Below, piece after piece: positions 22,001-34,900 of a DNA stretch of 64,000 nt. Where the stretch lies: the NCBI GenBank assembly GCA_021234155.1, contig JAJEKV010000050.1, positions 8,734,548-8,798,547 of the forward strand, given 5' to 3'. Made by a program: the position numbers and the translations under genes. The stretch comes from Isoetes taiwanensis. Lineage: Eukaryota; Streptophyta; Lycopodiopsida; Isoetales; Isoetaceae. Numbering within the stretch: the first letter of the stretch is position 1; every line of letters starts with the position of its first letter. The notes under the pieces are model-generated. The model worked only from the letters and a program-made list of their open reading frames with translations, was not told the DNA's origin and ran no database searches.

Positions 22001-22046
22001 TGGTCTCCGTGGACGTTAAAAAATCTATTCTATTCTATTCTATACT
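19012..22046 (+). pseudogene. Non-LTR retrotransposon (LINE) relic
   Basis: Plus-strand fragments in order: the end of an AP-like endonuclease with 'ILLGDFNAR' (about 19055-19085); reverse transcriptase start with 'VPIYK' and 'DPSNCR' (20180-20240); a 'GLYIDQLEEWLDNHGGGGP' block (about 20655-20712); a frameshifted YADD catalytic box near 20740-20760 (two extra bases); 'SYKYLGVEF' (20915-20950); and a C-terminal domain to about 21560. The 3' end is a TTCTA microsatellite (about 22023-22044). The 5' part of the endonuclease is missing, so it is 5'-truncated, and multiple stops make it dead. The clade is not assigned. Confidence 0.85.
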
Positions 22047-22620
22047 TATATCTACTACAATTTTAAAGTATCACCCATGCAGAGCTTATACATACCTACT
22101 ACCAACGCCTACTACCCATGTGGAGCTTATACATGTCTACTACCAATTCCAAAGTATCACGCACTGGGAGCTTACTCGCATCTGGGTTCACCCATTAGAA
22201 GCTGACTTGCACCCGTTAGGAGCTTACTCAACGTCGGCTCGGAGCTGAACAGAACCATGCCTATCCATTGAGTTGGATACGTGCACATTTATGTATGGAC
22301 CCATATGAGGAATCATGAGGACATATACCCATGAGGCCCTATATCACATCACCAACCTACTACCTTGCAAAGTCCCTTGTTCACACCTCGCCTCTGTTTG
22401 GACATCTTTGGCACTATATCCACCCGTCTCGCTTGCCAAAATGTGCCCTGAATCGACACCCCATTACCGAGCCCACACACCGCAACCCTCCCCAAGCATC
22501 TTTCACGTATGAAGGGTCGTGACACTCACAATTGAGTCACACAAACGGAAAGAGGGCACATCAGCCGAATACTTTTTTTACATAAGTGCCTCTTTATATA
22601 CAACATCTAGAGTGTTTTAC
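22047..22620. repeat. ~641-bp tandem repeat, unit 2, right part
   Basis: Matches unit 1 from 18376 to about 18915, with the same order of blocks. Together with 18951-19011 it rebuilds a full unit interrupted by the LINE. Confidence 0.75.
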
Positions 22621-23640
22621 GTGATCCACGATTTTGACTCCGTCTTGTGAAGTGCACCTTGAGAGGCGACATAAAGTTGTCCATGCTTGCAATGGCGAAG
22701 CTGCAGTAGTAAAGCCCAATGGTCTCCAAAGATTAGCCTTGCGACTTATTGATCGTCAAGAAAATGCCAAGAAGTTCGGGTATTGTCTATGAAGGGCATG
22801 TGTGAATCGGTGCATCAAGTTGATCTTTAGCAATGGAGATGGGGTGCCTCCGAATTCACCCGTGACTATCTCGCTCTCGAAGTAAGACTCTCAGGTTAGT
22901 GTGTGATGCGCACGCTGGCGTATTAAAGCCACAAAGGCCACCCCGAGGATACATATACCATTGCTTCCACCTTGATATTGAGCTTGTGAGGTGGCGGTCC
23001 AAAGATGTGGCGATTTATGAATTCAATCAAAATTTCTAATATCTTCTTCATCTTCCATGTTAAGAGTATCAATACCAATATATGGGTGCAGTCTCCATGC
23101 AACCTTTGCAAAGTCTTGTTGCTAAGGATGAGTGTATCCTCATTTTTGAGATAGTATAGATTTTTTTGAAGAGATGTTCCATGTTTGCTAGAACAATTGA
23201 GCATATCTCCGACACATTATCATCCGGGTGAGTGAGGGCCCGGATCTATGGTACACCGCCATGGATCTTAAAGCAATATAGATGGGTCCTTGTGTCAATT
23301 GTATATCCGTCAATGACACAAATGCCAATGCATTATTGTAAATCCCTCGATGTGGGACTTGAGCCCCTTGCTCTTTTGGGTGATCCCGAATGAGTAGGTA
23401 GTATAGCAACTCACGGCATTCTTTCACAATGCAGTGGGAGGCTAACTTTTTTCACCATAACAGACTTTATATCATTGTGTTTTAAATGCTAGTGCATGGC
23501 ATGCTTGCACGCCCACCGATTCTCCACAATATGAGGCTCGGCGTGCATTGAATGGCCCGATTCGGGCTATTCTATAAGTTGAGGGATTATCTAGGTTTGC
23601 TCATCTTTGTTGGGCCTCTACAAATAACCTCTCAAAGACA
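22621..23640 (-). pseudogene. Helitron (PIF1-type helicase) relic
   Basis: On the minus strand, 23188-23427 contains 'YNNALAFVSL' followed by a His-Arg-Ser-Gly-Pro block typical of the N-terminal Helitron-like domain. At 22620-22770 a second part has 'TINKSQG' and 'LSRCTSQDGVKI', the C-terminal PIF1 helicase motifs. The roughly 400 bases between are far too short for the missing replication-initiator and helicase core, so the element is internally deleted, with stops and frameshifts. Helitron termini (5' TC, 3' CTRR with hairpin) were not located. Confidence 0.7.
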
Positions 23641-24450
23641 TGTTGCTCCTCAGCCTCCCTGCTTCGCCTGCCATGAACACGCTCCTCGGCACTCTACATG
23701 GTGTTCTTGACCTCAACATTGCATCTTTTAATCTTCTCGGCCAAGCTCATGAACTTTCTTTGTATACTTCCTCCCTTGTGTACCCGGCTTCGCCGCTTTC
23801 CCTCTTGTTTTCACATGTGCCAGAACTTAGTCGCTTGACCCTCCTCACAGCCTCCCCCTGTCATTTACCCCATGGACCTCCCTCTGCGTGGTGCTTGGTC
23901 TAACCCGGCACTCCTCCTCACTATGCCATGAACTGGTTTGCACGGTACCGGCCCCTGGCAGCCTCACTCCTCTCATCACTATCGTTGCCATGAACTTTTG
24001 TTGTTGCCCTTTCCTCTAGTGCGCCAACCCTAAGCGTACCACTCCTCCTCATCTCCCCCATTGCACCATGGACTTGTTGGCCGCACTTTTTTCTCTTCTT
24101 GGTGCGCCGATAGTAGCCCTTCTCCCTTGTCGCCCGTCGCGCCACGACCTCTTTGGCTACCCTTTCCTGCGCCTGCACCAAAATTTCTCGCAAAGATGCT
24201 CCTCCCGTCTCCTCCCCCGTCCCGTCATGGACTGTTGCTGGCGCCACTTCCTCATATCGATATGCCAACCTCGCAAACATGCTCCTCCTCTATCTCTATT
24301 CTTTATTTGCGGCTCTTCTATTTCTTTGTGCTTCTACGCTTTGTCCAATCTTGTTTGTCGCCCTCCTGATAAAACCTCATTGCGGAAATAAGCCGGCTCC
24401 TCTCGTGTCTTCCATTTTGGTATCTTTCTATCCCGAAGTCTAGCTTCACC
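23641..24450. repeat. C/T-rich region with degenerate repeats
   Basis: The phrase 'gccatgaact' or close variants recurs at irregular spacing (near 23670, 23745, 23925, 23985, 24067, 24225) within C/T-rich sequence. Long ORFs on both strands are explained by the biased composition; none has a recognisable domain. Confidence 0.4.
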
Positions 24451-24589
24451 CCTCCTCAATGTCTCCTCTTTTTGTTTTGCGTGACATTGTTTTATTTTTT
24501 GCCTTTTTCTATAAACTATCTATTATGCACAAACAATATATAGAAGCAGAAAGTTAAAATAGGGGTTTTATCTATGGTCATTGCTACAA

Positions 24590-25440
24590 AATCTCGAAAA
24601 ACGCCAATTCTAGAAGATCCAAAAAGCTTATCCATAAGCATCTACAATATTCTAGAACTTTTTAGAACTATCTAAAGGATTTTATTTTGAGTTTTTGTAA
24701 AGTTTCAAAAACTTTGTATTTTTAGACCGGCATGCTTATCTATGAGGTCCCGAACATTCTACAACATTCTATCTTCATTATTTGAGATGTTTCAAAAAAC
24801 TTTTTATTTTTAGATTGAGGTGATTACCCATGGGCAAGGTTCCGAAGCATCTAGAACATTCTATTTTGAGCAGTATTTGTAAGGTTTCAAAAACTTACTA
24901 TTTTTAGGCTGAAATGCTTATTCAACGATCCGAATACTCTAGAGCATTCTATTTTGAGTGTTTGCAAAGTTTTCGAGAAACTTTCTATTTTTAGACCGAG
25001 GTCCTTACACGTAAAGAAAACTTTCTATTTTTTATATTGAGGGTGCTTAGATGAACATCTCAAAACCTCCGTAACATTCTAGAAGCATCCGAACATTCTA
25101 TTTAGAGTATTTGCAAGGTTTCAAAAACTTACTATTTTAGACCCGAGGTGTTTATCCGGGGGCATCTCAAACGTTGTAGAACATTCTGTTTTTTGAGTGT
25201 TTGCAAAGTTTCTAAGAAACTTTCTATTCTTAGACTCAAGAGAAGGTTCTAGAAGCATCCGAACATTATATTTTCAATATTTGCAAGGTTTCAAAAACTT
25301 ACTATTTTGAGATCAGGTGTTTATCCAGAGGATCACGAAACATTGTAGAATATTCTATTTTGAGTTTTTGCAAAGTTTTAGAAAAACTTCCTATTTTTAG
25401 ACTAAGGTACCTTCTATTTTTTAGACTGGGTACTGCCCAT
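24590..25440. repeat. Degenerate tandem repeat, period about 100-130 bases
   Basis: Seven or so units share the order 'gaacattctattttgag', 'gtttgcaa.gtttc', 'aaaactt.ctatttttaga', then a variable 'cc/ggtgcttatcc' block. Units are diverged and of uneven length, so this is an old satellite or minisatellite-like array. No coding function is seen. Confidence 0.7.
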
Positions 25441-27622
25441 GAGCATTTGGACCTAGGTGGAATAAGGGGGAATTGTCCCATCACCGATGGGGATCCTCCG
25501 TGTGTAAAGCCTAATGGATCTAAGCTGGCTAGGCTTAATGGTTTTCTAACAAGTGTGGGCAAGACATGAGTTCGACACCTCTTGGGTGATGTGTCACCTT
25601 CAATGAGGTTCAAAGTCGAATCTGAAAGGGCCCCTCTAGCCTTTGTGATGGGCATGCATGCCTCCTCGAGGGGAGGAGACTCTCCCCCGCCTCCTCCTGG
25701 ACCGGGAAGATGCAACCCAGCTAGTAGCCCTTTGGCTCACGCGACCAAGCAGCTTCACCGGTCCGTCCCAAGACTCATCAACCTACTCTTGCAAAGTGTG
25801 CACCTGAGGGGCGGATGGAGGACTACCCAACTACCATAGCCTTATTCCAAATTTCAATCCATTTGCCATGAATTCTTGGCCTTGACTTGACGGAGACCCA
25901 AGTCCGTCAGTCAATCCCCATGAGTCCGAGCCTTGGGTAGGATCCCATGTTGATGTTATTGATGTTGTTACACATGTTATGTTATGATGTATTCACCCTT
26001 CGAGGTGACTTCAAGTGATGTATTGATGTCATGTGCTTAAGTTTATTCACGCCTCCGCAGCTAGGGACGGGCCCCGAGGAAAGACGGGGCAAATGACCCA
26101 TCCATTCTTCTCACCGGACCCAAAGGCTTGGGATTGGTGTCGTTGAATGGCCCCCGTGGGCTTACGCGGGGATGAACTCCACCTTTCCCTGGCTCTGATG
26201 GGAGCATCGTAGAAGAGCGCAGGGGACGCCGCAGTGGCTTGGTCGGCGCATCCTTCCAAAATGGGCGGGAGTGGTGCGGGTATGATGGACTTCTTCTTTG
26301 CTGGTACAAAAGTCCTTATTTCAGCAACGTTCATTGGGAGACTCCCAATGGTGAAGATGACTCTCATAGTTTACATGTGTTAGACAAGCTTGGTCATTGT
26401 ATCCCTCACAGGCAAGAAGGTTGTCCGAACAAGTCACCGCTTTGGGCATTATTTCGGCTTCTCAAGTAGCTTTTCCAAGTGCTTCCCATTTCTGCGTGGG
26501 ATTGTTGACAAGATGGGAGGCTGATCAAACATCTTTTCTCTCGCCATGCCTCATCCACACCATATGGAAACTCCATGGTGGGTGGCACCACCGCCCTCAG
26601 GACCCCTCCGCACCTCCCCGGCAAAGATCAGTTATCTCCCTTACCACGTAGATGATGGGTTCTTGCAGTGTTGTCACTATTCAAGCATAGTATGAAGTGG
26701 ATCGCCCTAATGTCTTGGCTCAATTTCGTGAAAGTTCTTGCTCTCTCATTGGGATGTGTCTCTATGGGATAAGGTTGCGTAAAGTTTGCCTCTTATAGTG
26801 CGGGTTGGTGTTCTGCACGAAGAATGACGTGGACTGCTATAAATATTCACAAAGGCAAGCACTTTGTCGATCAAGATATCGCCTTCTTTAGCACCACAAC
26901 CCCTCCAGCTAAGGATGGGTGGTACCTACTCTTGGTTCCACAATCATTTTGTGTCATACATGGCGATGGCTTTGGGATAGGTCGCCCACCCTAAAGTCTC
27001 CGTACTATGGTGGCAAAAAGTTATCCACATGTGCCTACGTGTTAATGCCTTCCGACATCACTATGATCTCGTGATATATGCATATGCCCACGGTATGCGC
27101 TTCGAGGCTGAGACTCTTGAGCACTGCTTGTTCTTAAGCCCGAGGTTCAGCCAGCATGGTCCTAGCTACAAGGTTTGTTTAATAGTACATTGAACCGCCA
27201 ATGCATCCTCTTGGCATCCTATCCCAATGTATGGCCTCCAGCTAAAATGTAGGGCATTCTATCTTGGTTCGATTGGCTCCTATGGTTGATATGGGGAGTG
27301 TTGCAGATACCACATCTTTCAATGCATTTATTCATCCTGCATGTGGTGCTATTACTATGGCTCCGTAAAAAGATATCGATAACTTACAAGTGTTCCTCCC
27401 TTTGAATAAGAAATGAAGGAACGATCCGGATTCAAGATATTCAAATTGATTCTTATTGTTAGTCTCCCATATTCCTCGAGTAAGTATTGTGCCCAGTGCT
27501 GGAGTTCTCGCGACATCTTTTTTTGCTTATACAATTAGATGAGACATGTAAATTTTGTACTTTTTATCTCGACAATAAACTTTTTGGCTTTCATCCTTCA
27601 AAAAAAAAAAAAAAAAAAAAAT
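25441..27622 (+). pseudogene. L1-like LINE relic ending in poly(A)
   Basis: The right end is a run of about 22 A (27600-27622) preceded by an AT-rich 3' tail. At about 27040-27170 the plus strand encodes a piece ending 'ETLEHCLFLSPRF', which resembles the zinc-binding region after LINE reverse transcriptase. Near 25660-25720 there is a Pro-rich frame after 'SSRGGDSPPPPPG', of the sort found at the start of LINE ORF1. The endonuclease and most of the reverse transcriptase are missing, so the copy is internally deleted. The left boundary is uncertain. Confidence 0.55.
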
Positions 27623-30115
27623 TATAGGGCAAAGGGCCATAGCCCTTTCTAGTAGCTCCTTAGACATCACCATAAAGAGAACCAGGTTGTCTCGCATGAA
27701 TGGAGCGAGATACATAGAATTATTGTATTAAGAAACTCAAGAAGACAAGCATATTATTTTATTTAGATTTATTTCCACTTTGACTTATGCGGTAATTGTT
27801 TATAATAGATTTTATTATTCATGATGCTTTGTACAAAGTCACACACTAATCTAATGTTTAATGTATTATAATTGTATATTCCATCCTTGTGTAGTACAAA
27901 GGGAAGGAAAATGATGTAATCGCATCGAACCAAATTAGAAAGGAATATCATATGGGCATCGGAACAAATGGTATACAAATGGTATTGAGAGAAGAAGAAA
28001 GTAGAGACCATTTTAGCACGCAAATAATGCATTAGCGTACATTGAGTGAGCCCTCTCCACTTACACGTCCGACAATTGAATCGAGTTTTATTGAACCTGA
28101 CAATGAAAAACAATAATTTTTGTTGAATGTATTAAGGACACGTTGTTATCTTTGCAACATATTCTTAATAGAAGCAGCTATTAGATGAGCTAGATACCAT
28201 AAGTCGGGACCAAAGGCTTAATATGATTCTTTCATTGTGTCGACATTGGCATAAATCATAAGCTTTCCAACGCTCAAGTTAATTAACTCTATTAATCTAC
28301 TTCATATATAGGCATATGGATATCAAAGTTCATAACATTGGACTTTTGTTACCTAATCAGGGAGAATAGTCACATCAAAGTGGGATAAGTCACTTAGAAA
28401 AAATCTTTGCATTTTGACTTAATATGCACATCCGTATGGGAAGCAATTGGAAGTATGGATTAGAATATGAATTGAGCTGAATGAAGGAACATTGTAGATC
28501 CAATTCTTCATAATAGATGTTTTCAAGTTAATAATACAATCTTGTCATCAATTTTGAAGCAAGATCACCTAATTATTTCTTATTTATACATAGTATGAAT
28601 GATACCAAATTAAACAACCGCAAGAAAACAACCTTTATTTGAAACATAAACTATGGATGTGGAATAGAAGGAATCCACAATAGCCCTTACTTCAACAGCT
28701 AGGCTGAATTGCAAAATAATGGCATGTATTTCAACCGGGTATAACCAAGAGTAAATCGAAAGGAACCCGGTTCCTCCCATAATGGCCAACTCGCTCTTTT
28801 TCCGGGCCTTTATTGTCCTTCCAAAGAAGCAAAAATTGGCCTTTGAGTCCAAAGATTATCATATAAGATTGTTATAAAATATGTGGAGTCAATTAGTCGC
28901 CATGTCGAAAATGGCTACCCATCCTTGAGCCCTACCAAGATATTTAGTGGTTTGATTATTTGAAATTGGCGTGATGACATCGTCAAATACAAAAATTGTA
29001 CCAAATTGGACATTATTGGCTAACCTCCAACAATCACATTGCTGGTGTTTGAAACCCCTCCTTGAAAGTAGAATTTGAGCTTGATGAACTTGGCATTGCT
29101 ACCTACTATAGATAGTAATATTACTACTATCAAAAGCTCAAAAGTAAAGCGCCCCATTTCACTACACAACAATGATCAACTATGATGAACAACAAATAAG
29201 GATGCATTGCCATGTGAAATCTCTAAGCGTATCTATATAGAGGAGATATTTTATATCTTTTTATTTCCTTTCCTTGTACATATAAAAATAAAAAAAGAGG
29301 AGTTTTGATGCAAAGTTGTTGCTCATTATCATAAAATTTTAAAATCTTCAAGATGGTTGATTGTACGAGGTCCTTCCAACTCTTTCAATCGTTCTACCCT
29401 AATTTAGTAAAAAGTGAATATAATATGTAAAGTTAGAATCCACATATTTTAAAACTAGTAATCCATTATGGCTTTTTTCTATTTTAATTTTCTAGAGCAT
29501 ATTATTAAAGAGCAAATATTCCTCAATCATGGTATATTTATAGTTATTAGATTCTAACAAATCCTATTATTACTTTTAAAAATTATATTATCATCATACC
29601 ATGTGGAACTAAGTAGTAGTGCGCATATAGTAGTTGGTGTAGATGGGCCTTAGAACCAAGTTAATGCATTTTCTAAACATCTATATCCTTTAGTTAGCGA
29701 GGAAGTTCCAAGTAGTTATACTTTCATATCCCTTTGGGACATCCCTGTATGAATGTAGCAAAATAACTTGAGGGATCCTAGGTGAGAATTGTTTTTTATT
29801 GTAGAAAAGCTCCTTTCTCAAAATCATTATATGATGGTGAATCATAATTGAACAAAAAAAACAGAAACAAGATGCTGCTGCATCGAGGGTTTGTCCTTTA
29901 GAAACACCTAGTATACTTTTTTGAGAAATTGTGGACAAAACACAAAGCCTTGTAGGCTGCCAAATAAGTCGTATCCTACAACAAAATCACGTAAATCCTT
30001 CTTCAATAATATTTAACACAACCCCACTTAACACGTTGTTTGTTTACATTTTATGGGATGCTAATGAGATGAGGAATATGCTAGTTTCCCTGTGCATCAA
30101 AGCAAGCACTTAATG
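27623..30115. other. AT-rich interval, no clear gene
   Basis: Mostly low-complexity AT-rich sequence. A minus-strand frame at 28610-28852 has a 'GTGFL' segment that could be a decayed RNase H-like fragment of a retroelement, but this is weak. The last bases, 30111-30115 (taatg), would be one side of the target duplication of element A. Confidence 0.5.
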
Positions 30116-30622
30116 TGTCATGAAGCTACGTGAGAACAAGGAAAATATGCGGAAAATACGCAAGAAATACGCCAAGCTTGGCAAAGAATCTGATATATGA
30201 ATAGGAATCAAGAGTACAATGGCCCGAAGGCAAGCAGGAACACGAGACAGATGCCTAGAAGGCTCCAGACTGGCGTTGAACCAAAATGGTTCGACAAGAA
30301 GGAGATGCCTCCTTATATATGTAAGCCAACAGTCAGGATTGCGCCACTCCAATGGATGATATCATGCCAAGTGTTGCGCGTGGATGTAGGTTCTAGAATA
30401 TTCTAGAACCTCCTGGAAACAACCCTGCATATGAGAAAGACATGAGGGAATGTCTTTAACAAATGTTGGTAGGGCACTTGGCAAGGGGCGGACTCGGTGA
30501 CCGAAGGTTGCGAAGTTTAAGCCTTGCCTCGTGCAACTACCTTTCGTATCCGCGGTGATGACCGCCTTTGTACATACGATATATAATATTTGTATGGTAC
30601 GAATATCCATATGGTCGCCACA
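30116..30622 (-). repeat. 3' LTR of element A
   Basis: 507 bases, plus strand TG...CA. Positions 30116-30427 match 53181-53513. To the right is a purine-rich tract on the minus strand (plus 'ccatcccctccc', 30623-30634), the expected polypurine tract that fixes this edge. Confidence 0.75.
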
Positions 30623-30659
30623 CCATCCCCTCCCACGAGGCAACGAGTCCCTGAGTCAA

Positions 30660-31385
30660 TGGAGAGTACTCAAACTTGGCTTATCCGGGTAATGCTCATG
30701 GGAAACTCCGCAATTTTATCGTGAGCATTACCCGCTTCAAAAGGCTCCTGTGTTCTATCATTTGCGAGTAACCTTCCCAATCGACAAAGTAATACAATCA
30801 TCGGCGAAGAAACTTGAAGTACGTAATCTCTCTTTAACCTCGAACTCCCTCATGATCATCAATTTTACTAGTGGTGGCGCTAGGAACGCGATCCGGGAAA
30901 GTATTCACTGTAGGGCTCCAAATAGAGAAATATAAAATATTGGATGGAGCCGAACAACCGGAGGGAGCTCGAAATAATGCCACATTGGCTTGATCCGGAA
31001 GCCGATCCGATAATGACCAAGGCAATGCGATAGTCAAGCTTTACATGGGATGTGAGGTAGGGAGGTCCCTCAAAGAAGCTGCATAAAGGACACCAACGTG
31101 GAAATTTAGGAGCTTCCTCAATATACAAATCCCGATAATGCCGATAACGCGTTCCGTTTCTGTGAAGATGATGTCAAGATCCGATTAAAAGAGCCCTCAA
31201 GTTTCTCAAGTCGAGACTAAAAGATTAGGATTGACCATGTCACCTATGAAATGTATGCTAAGGGACCAACGAGGATGCTTTAACCCGAGTTTAGAAAGAA
31301 CGAGTTCCGGCGGTGGAAGCATATAAAAGTTGTTATAGGCAAATTCAGCTAATGGAAGATAATCGACCCAATTATCCTGGCTGAT
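30660..31385 (-). pseudogene. Element A: end of integrase and frameshifted chromodomain
   Basis: The minus strand starts at 31385 with the integrase stretch 'DNWVDYLPLAEFAYNN', then the C-terminal 'FHVS.LEPYS' type region (about 30900), then a chromodomain signature 'YYFVDWEGYS' (about 30765-30795) that continues in another frame. The chromodomain assigns the element to the chromoviruses, whose chromodomain guides integration to particular chromatin. Confidence 0.75.
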
Positions 31386-31959
31386 TGTTTGGGGTCCGGG
31401 TTCGGAACTCTGAAGACAGCCCCTCCGTGAGGACCCGTGGATCTAACAGAGAGTCCGGGACTATGTCACGGATTTGCAAGAAGAGAAGAAGAAGAAGAAA
31501 ACAAACAAATAAGAGGAAAATGATAAGCTTCCTTGATATCAATGATGAACATACATGAGCTCTCGCAATAGAGAGAAAATGAAAGGAGACAAGACTCAAA
31601 ACTCATCTAAAAACTCATGTGCTAGCTCTACTCATATATATAGTACAATGGCCTTGGGCCCAATATAGACACTCCTGACCGATCTCTGGCTTACTCTCGG
31701 AAGGAGGCCCATTTGGCAGGAATGTTGGTGCCTTTGAAGTGCCTAGAATCACGCTCGACCGACGACAAGCGCTTGATTTCCGCCACTTGTCCGAAAGGGG
31801 GGCTTGTTGACGCCACAGCTTTGATCAAGCGTGGTCCGCCGCTTGGTCTTTTCAAGGAGCCTTGATGGCTAATTCGTACGGGATCGAGGGATCCTTGAGC
31901 TTGACCTCGTCCTGGTCAGATGAGCGAATAGTCCCTGCATGTGAGGCATTGACTCAACA
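31386..31959 (-). repeat. 3' LTR of element C
   Basis: 574 bases, TG...CA on the plus strand. Followed on the plus strand by 'ctcccccacc', the complement of a polypurine tract, which marks this as the 3' LTR of a minus-strand element. It contains 'actcatatatatagtacaatggcc' type TATA-rich sequence near 31630-31650. Confidence 0.85.
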
Positions 31960-34900
31960 CTCCCCCACCAAACGACACTCAGAGTGAAGAAAAGGAGGAA
32001 GTGTTTCGAGGGCTGAAGCCATCCGGTTCAGTGATCCTCACGGAGTGAGGACGGGCACCATTATGGTAATCGCTAATGAGATCCCCGGGGCGCAGTTTGA
32101 AGAGCAGGAGGAGTGTTTTAGCCAAGGGCGTGGATCCGATCAATAAGAAAACGAGCCGCACTTACGTCTCAAGGGCGATGGGCGCCTCGAGGGAAATGTA
32201 CCGACATTCCATGAGGAGACAGTCCGAGGCCAAAGGCAATCGACAATCGCATTTGGATTGGCAAAGAAAAATGGGACGCCGATTTAAGGAGCTTAGCAAA
32301 ATGTATTTGAGGGCAGCAGACAAAATCCTCGCTTTGAAGATGGATCAAGGATCGTGTGAGGTGGTGGCATTCTCGCAAGAAGGTGTCAAGACCATGAAGC
32401 GCATCCGCGGCCGCCAACCACGCCATTAGCAATGTAGATCCAATTTGTGGTGGTATCCAAAGTGGCACCTTCTTCCCAATGTGAGCGGCGAATAAAAACG
32501 TGGATCCCACCGAGATCCGCCGAGATCCGAGGTGGAGTCCATCCGCATGACCATCCATGACTTTGGTCCAAAAAGGAAGGCGCCAATCAAGTCGTGAACC
32601 CGGGCGGAGGTACGCCCAGGAAGCATAGGGAGAAGGAACCATGCCCGTGGGCGTGGCTGGCCGAGCTCCTCTCAATTGATCGACAAGATCCGGATCAAGA
32701 GCTTGACACCAACCCATCCCAAAGAGAAGCAGAGAGTTGAGAGTTGACAGAGGGCTATCCCATCCCGCGGGGACCGGCCTTGCTATCCAACAGAGCTCGT
32801 AATTGATTGTATCCGGCGAGGTGTCAGATATAAATTTGTGCATAGGGAAGATCCCTGGATGTCCTAGATACTTCCTTATTCTACTGGCCCGCTTGCCGCA
32901 GAGATAAATGATTGGCAAGCTCGCATGTACTCATGATGAAGAGTTTGGGTCCGAGAAAGGATCCGCAAGATATGGATTGTTATCCCAAGCACCCATTGCA
33001 CAAAGGGGTCACCCCCGAAAGAGTCGGGCGGGCCCATTTCCGGTGTTCCCTGTATCACCCGGAGAAATCATGAAATATGTAAGCCATGGGCTGAACAACT
33101 CAAGGTGATAAAGTCCGATCGGGCAGCAAGGTATGAGATCAAAGACCACAAGGGCACAAAGACAACCCTTTGTCTTCAATGGAGAGTTCGCCAAATCAAG
33201 AAAATCTCCAGACGCTTTCGGGAATATCCACAGGGCCATCCGCCGCATGCCACTTGAAGGAAGAGGTGGCGAGCAAACAACACAATCGTGATAGCGTGCG
33301 GAACTGGAAGTCAAAAGGCATTCTGCTAAGAATGGCTGTATGGCCGCCAAGTTTTGCTTGAGCCTCATCGCCAGATCGAATAGCTTGGCCGGAGCTGTTG
33401 TTCAAGATCACGATCCTGCTGTCCCGCTTCCCAGCAAAGGCCAGCGGATCGGGTCACGACCCGCTTCGAGAAGTGTTGACTGGGAGGAGGATTTCCCGAG
33501 TATTGAGACGAAGCACGGCAATCAAGGCCATCCAAAAGATCTTCGCTTCCGCACTGAAAGCGATCTTGAAGAGAGGTGAGCCGAGAGGTCTGTAGAAAGC
33601 CGAGCCGCTAAGGAGGCAACTTGAGCGCCCCTGCGGTCAAAAGGTTTTGAACTTGAGTGCTGAAATTTTCACAAAGTTCGGAGTACAAGGCGCTGAGCTT
33701 AGCAATATCTCGGCCCTGGTACTCGTGAGAGCGGCTTTTGACTTGTTGTGCTCCAATAAATTCTCAATTTCCCGATTGAGCCGAGAGCCTGTTGATCCGC
33801 AAATTGGCTGACTTGATCTTTGCACTTTTGAGATCCGCATGAGCCTCGTAAGAGAGCTTCATGCTTGTCTTGAAGTTTGGCCTCCAAAGTTGCAACTTGG
33901 GCAAGGGCAGCTTGAAGGTCCCGTGTACCGCAGATCGAGGCCTCTAGTGCCTGGCTGGAACCCCGGCCATAAGAGCGCCTTGGGATTCTTTTTAACTTGA
34001 GAGCAAAGCAGCTTGAGCATCCCGCCGACATCGATACAACAACCGATTTAGGGTGTTGTGGTGGTGGAGCCGGTCTGCCCCGGTTTGTGATGTTTGGGGA
34101 AAGATGGTGTGAACCGGATGGTGTAGCTGAAGAGGAGACAAAGATATGGGTGTGCTGACTTTGGACATGACCAGGGAAGACGGGGGCGAAGTGCCAAATT
34201 GGTGAGTTATTGGAAGGGAGCGCCGAGGTGGAATTATGAGAATTTTGTGGTGTGGGAGGGAAGTAATGACGGATGAGGGCTTGAAAGTGGCCTCCCACGT
34301 AAACTTCAGAAATGGAAGTGGCACCGAAAGGCGGTCCATTTCTTGGAGAAGACGATAGAACATCATTTGGGGCCAATCTATGTGGTGGTTGGAGTGTGTA
34401 GCAGTTGATGACCAGGTTATAGAAAGGCTTATTGATATGGGTGTTCTTGATAGAATACCCAAGGAACTTGGCGCCACGTAAATTTAACAAAGGTTTCGTG
34501 AGGCTTGTCGATATTGGTCGACGATGGACATTGGCATGATAAGGTGTGCACCAAACTCGTGGACATCGAGATCCCGTATGGCGTACTCATGATACACAAG
34601 GGGTGTGCAAGGGAATATGAAATACCTTCGTAAATCAAATGTTGAGTCAACAAATGGTGGTGCCATCGACCACGCGGTGTAGCCTTGCGTCGTTAACGAT
34701 ATTGGCGATGAACTGCGTCAACCGGGTCGATTTGGAGCCTAAGTTCCATTTGAGAGAATTCGTAGCTTGTGTCGCTCAAATTCTTTATTTGGGCCAACAA
34801 GGGCTTCAATGAAAGTGGGCGCCAAGAAGGATACATGCAAAAAGAGCCGGATCCTTGGGAGCAAAGAGTTTGAAGTGTAGAAAATCTTGGGGCAGCCATG

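Noticed and set aside
24061-24443. Overlapping Pro/Ser/Leu-rich ORFs on both strands
   Set aside because: Explained by C/T-rich low-complexity sequence.
25302-25715. 137-codon minus-strand ORF with a Gly-rich start
   Set aside because: Antisense of the Pro-rich LINE segment.
28610-28852. Possible RNase H fragment
   Set aside because: Only a faint resemblance around 'GTGFL'; acidic residues of RNase H are not evident.
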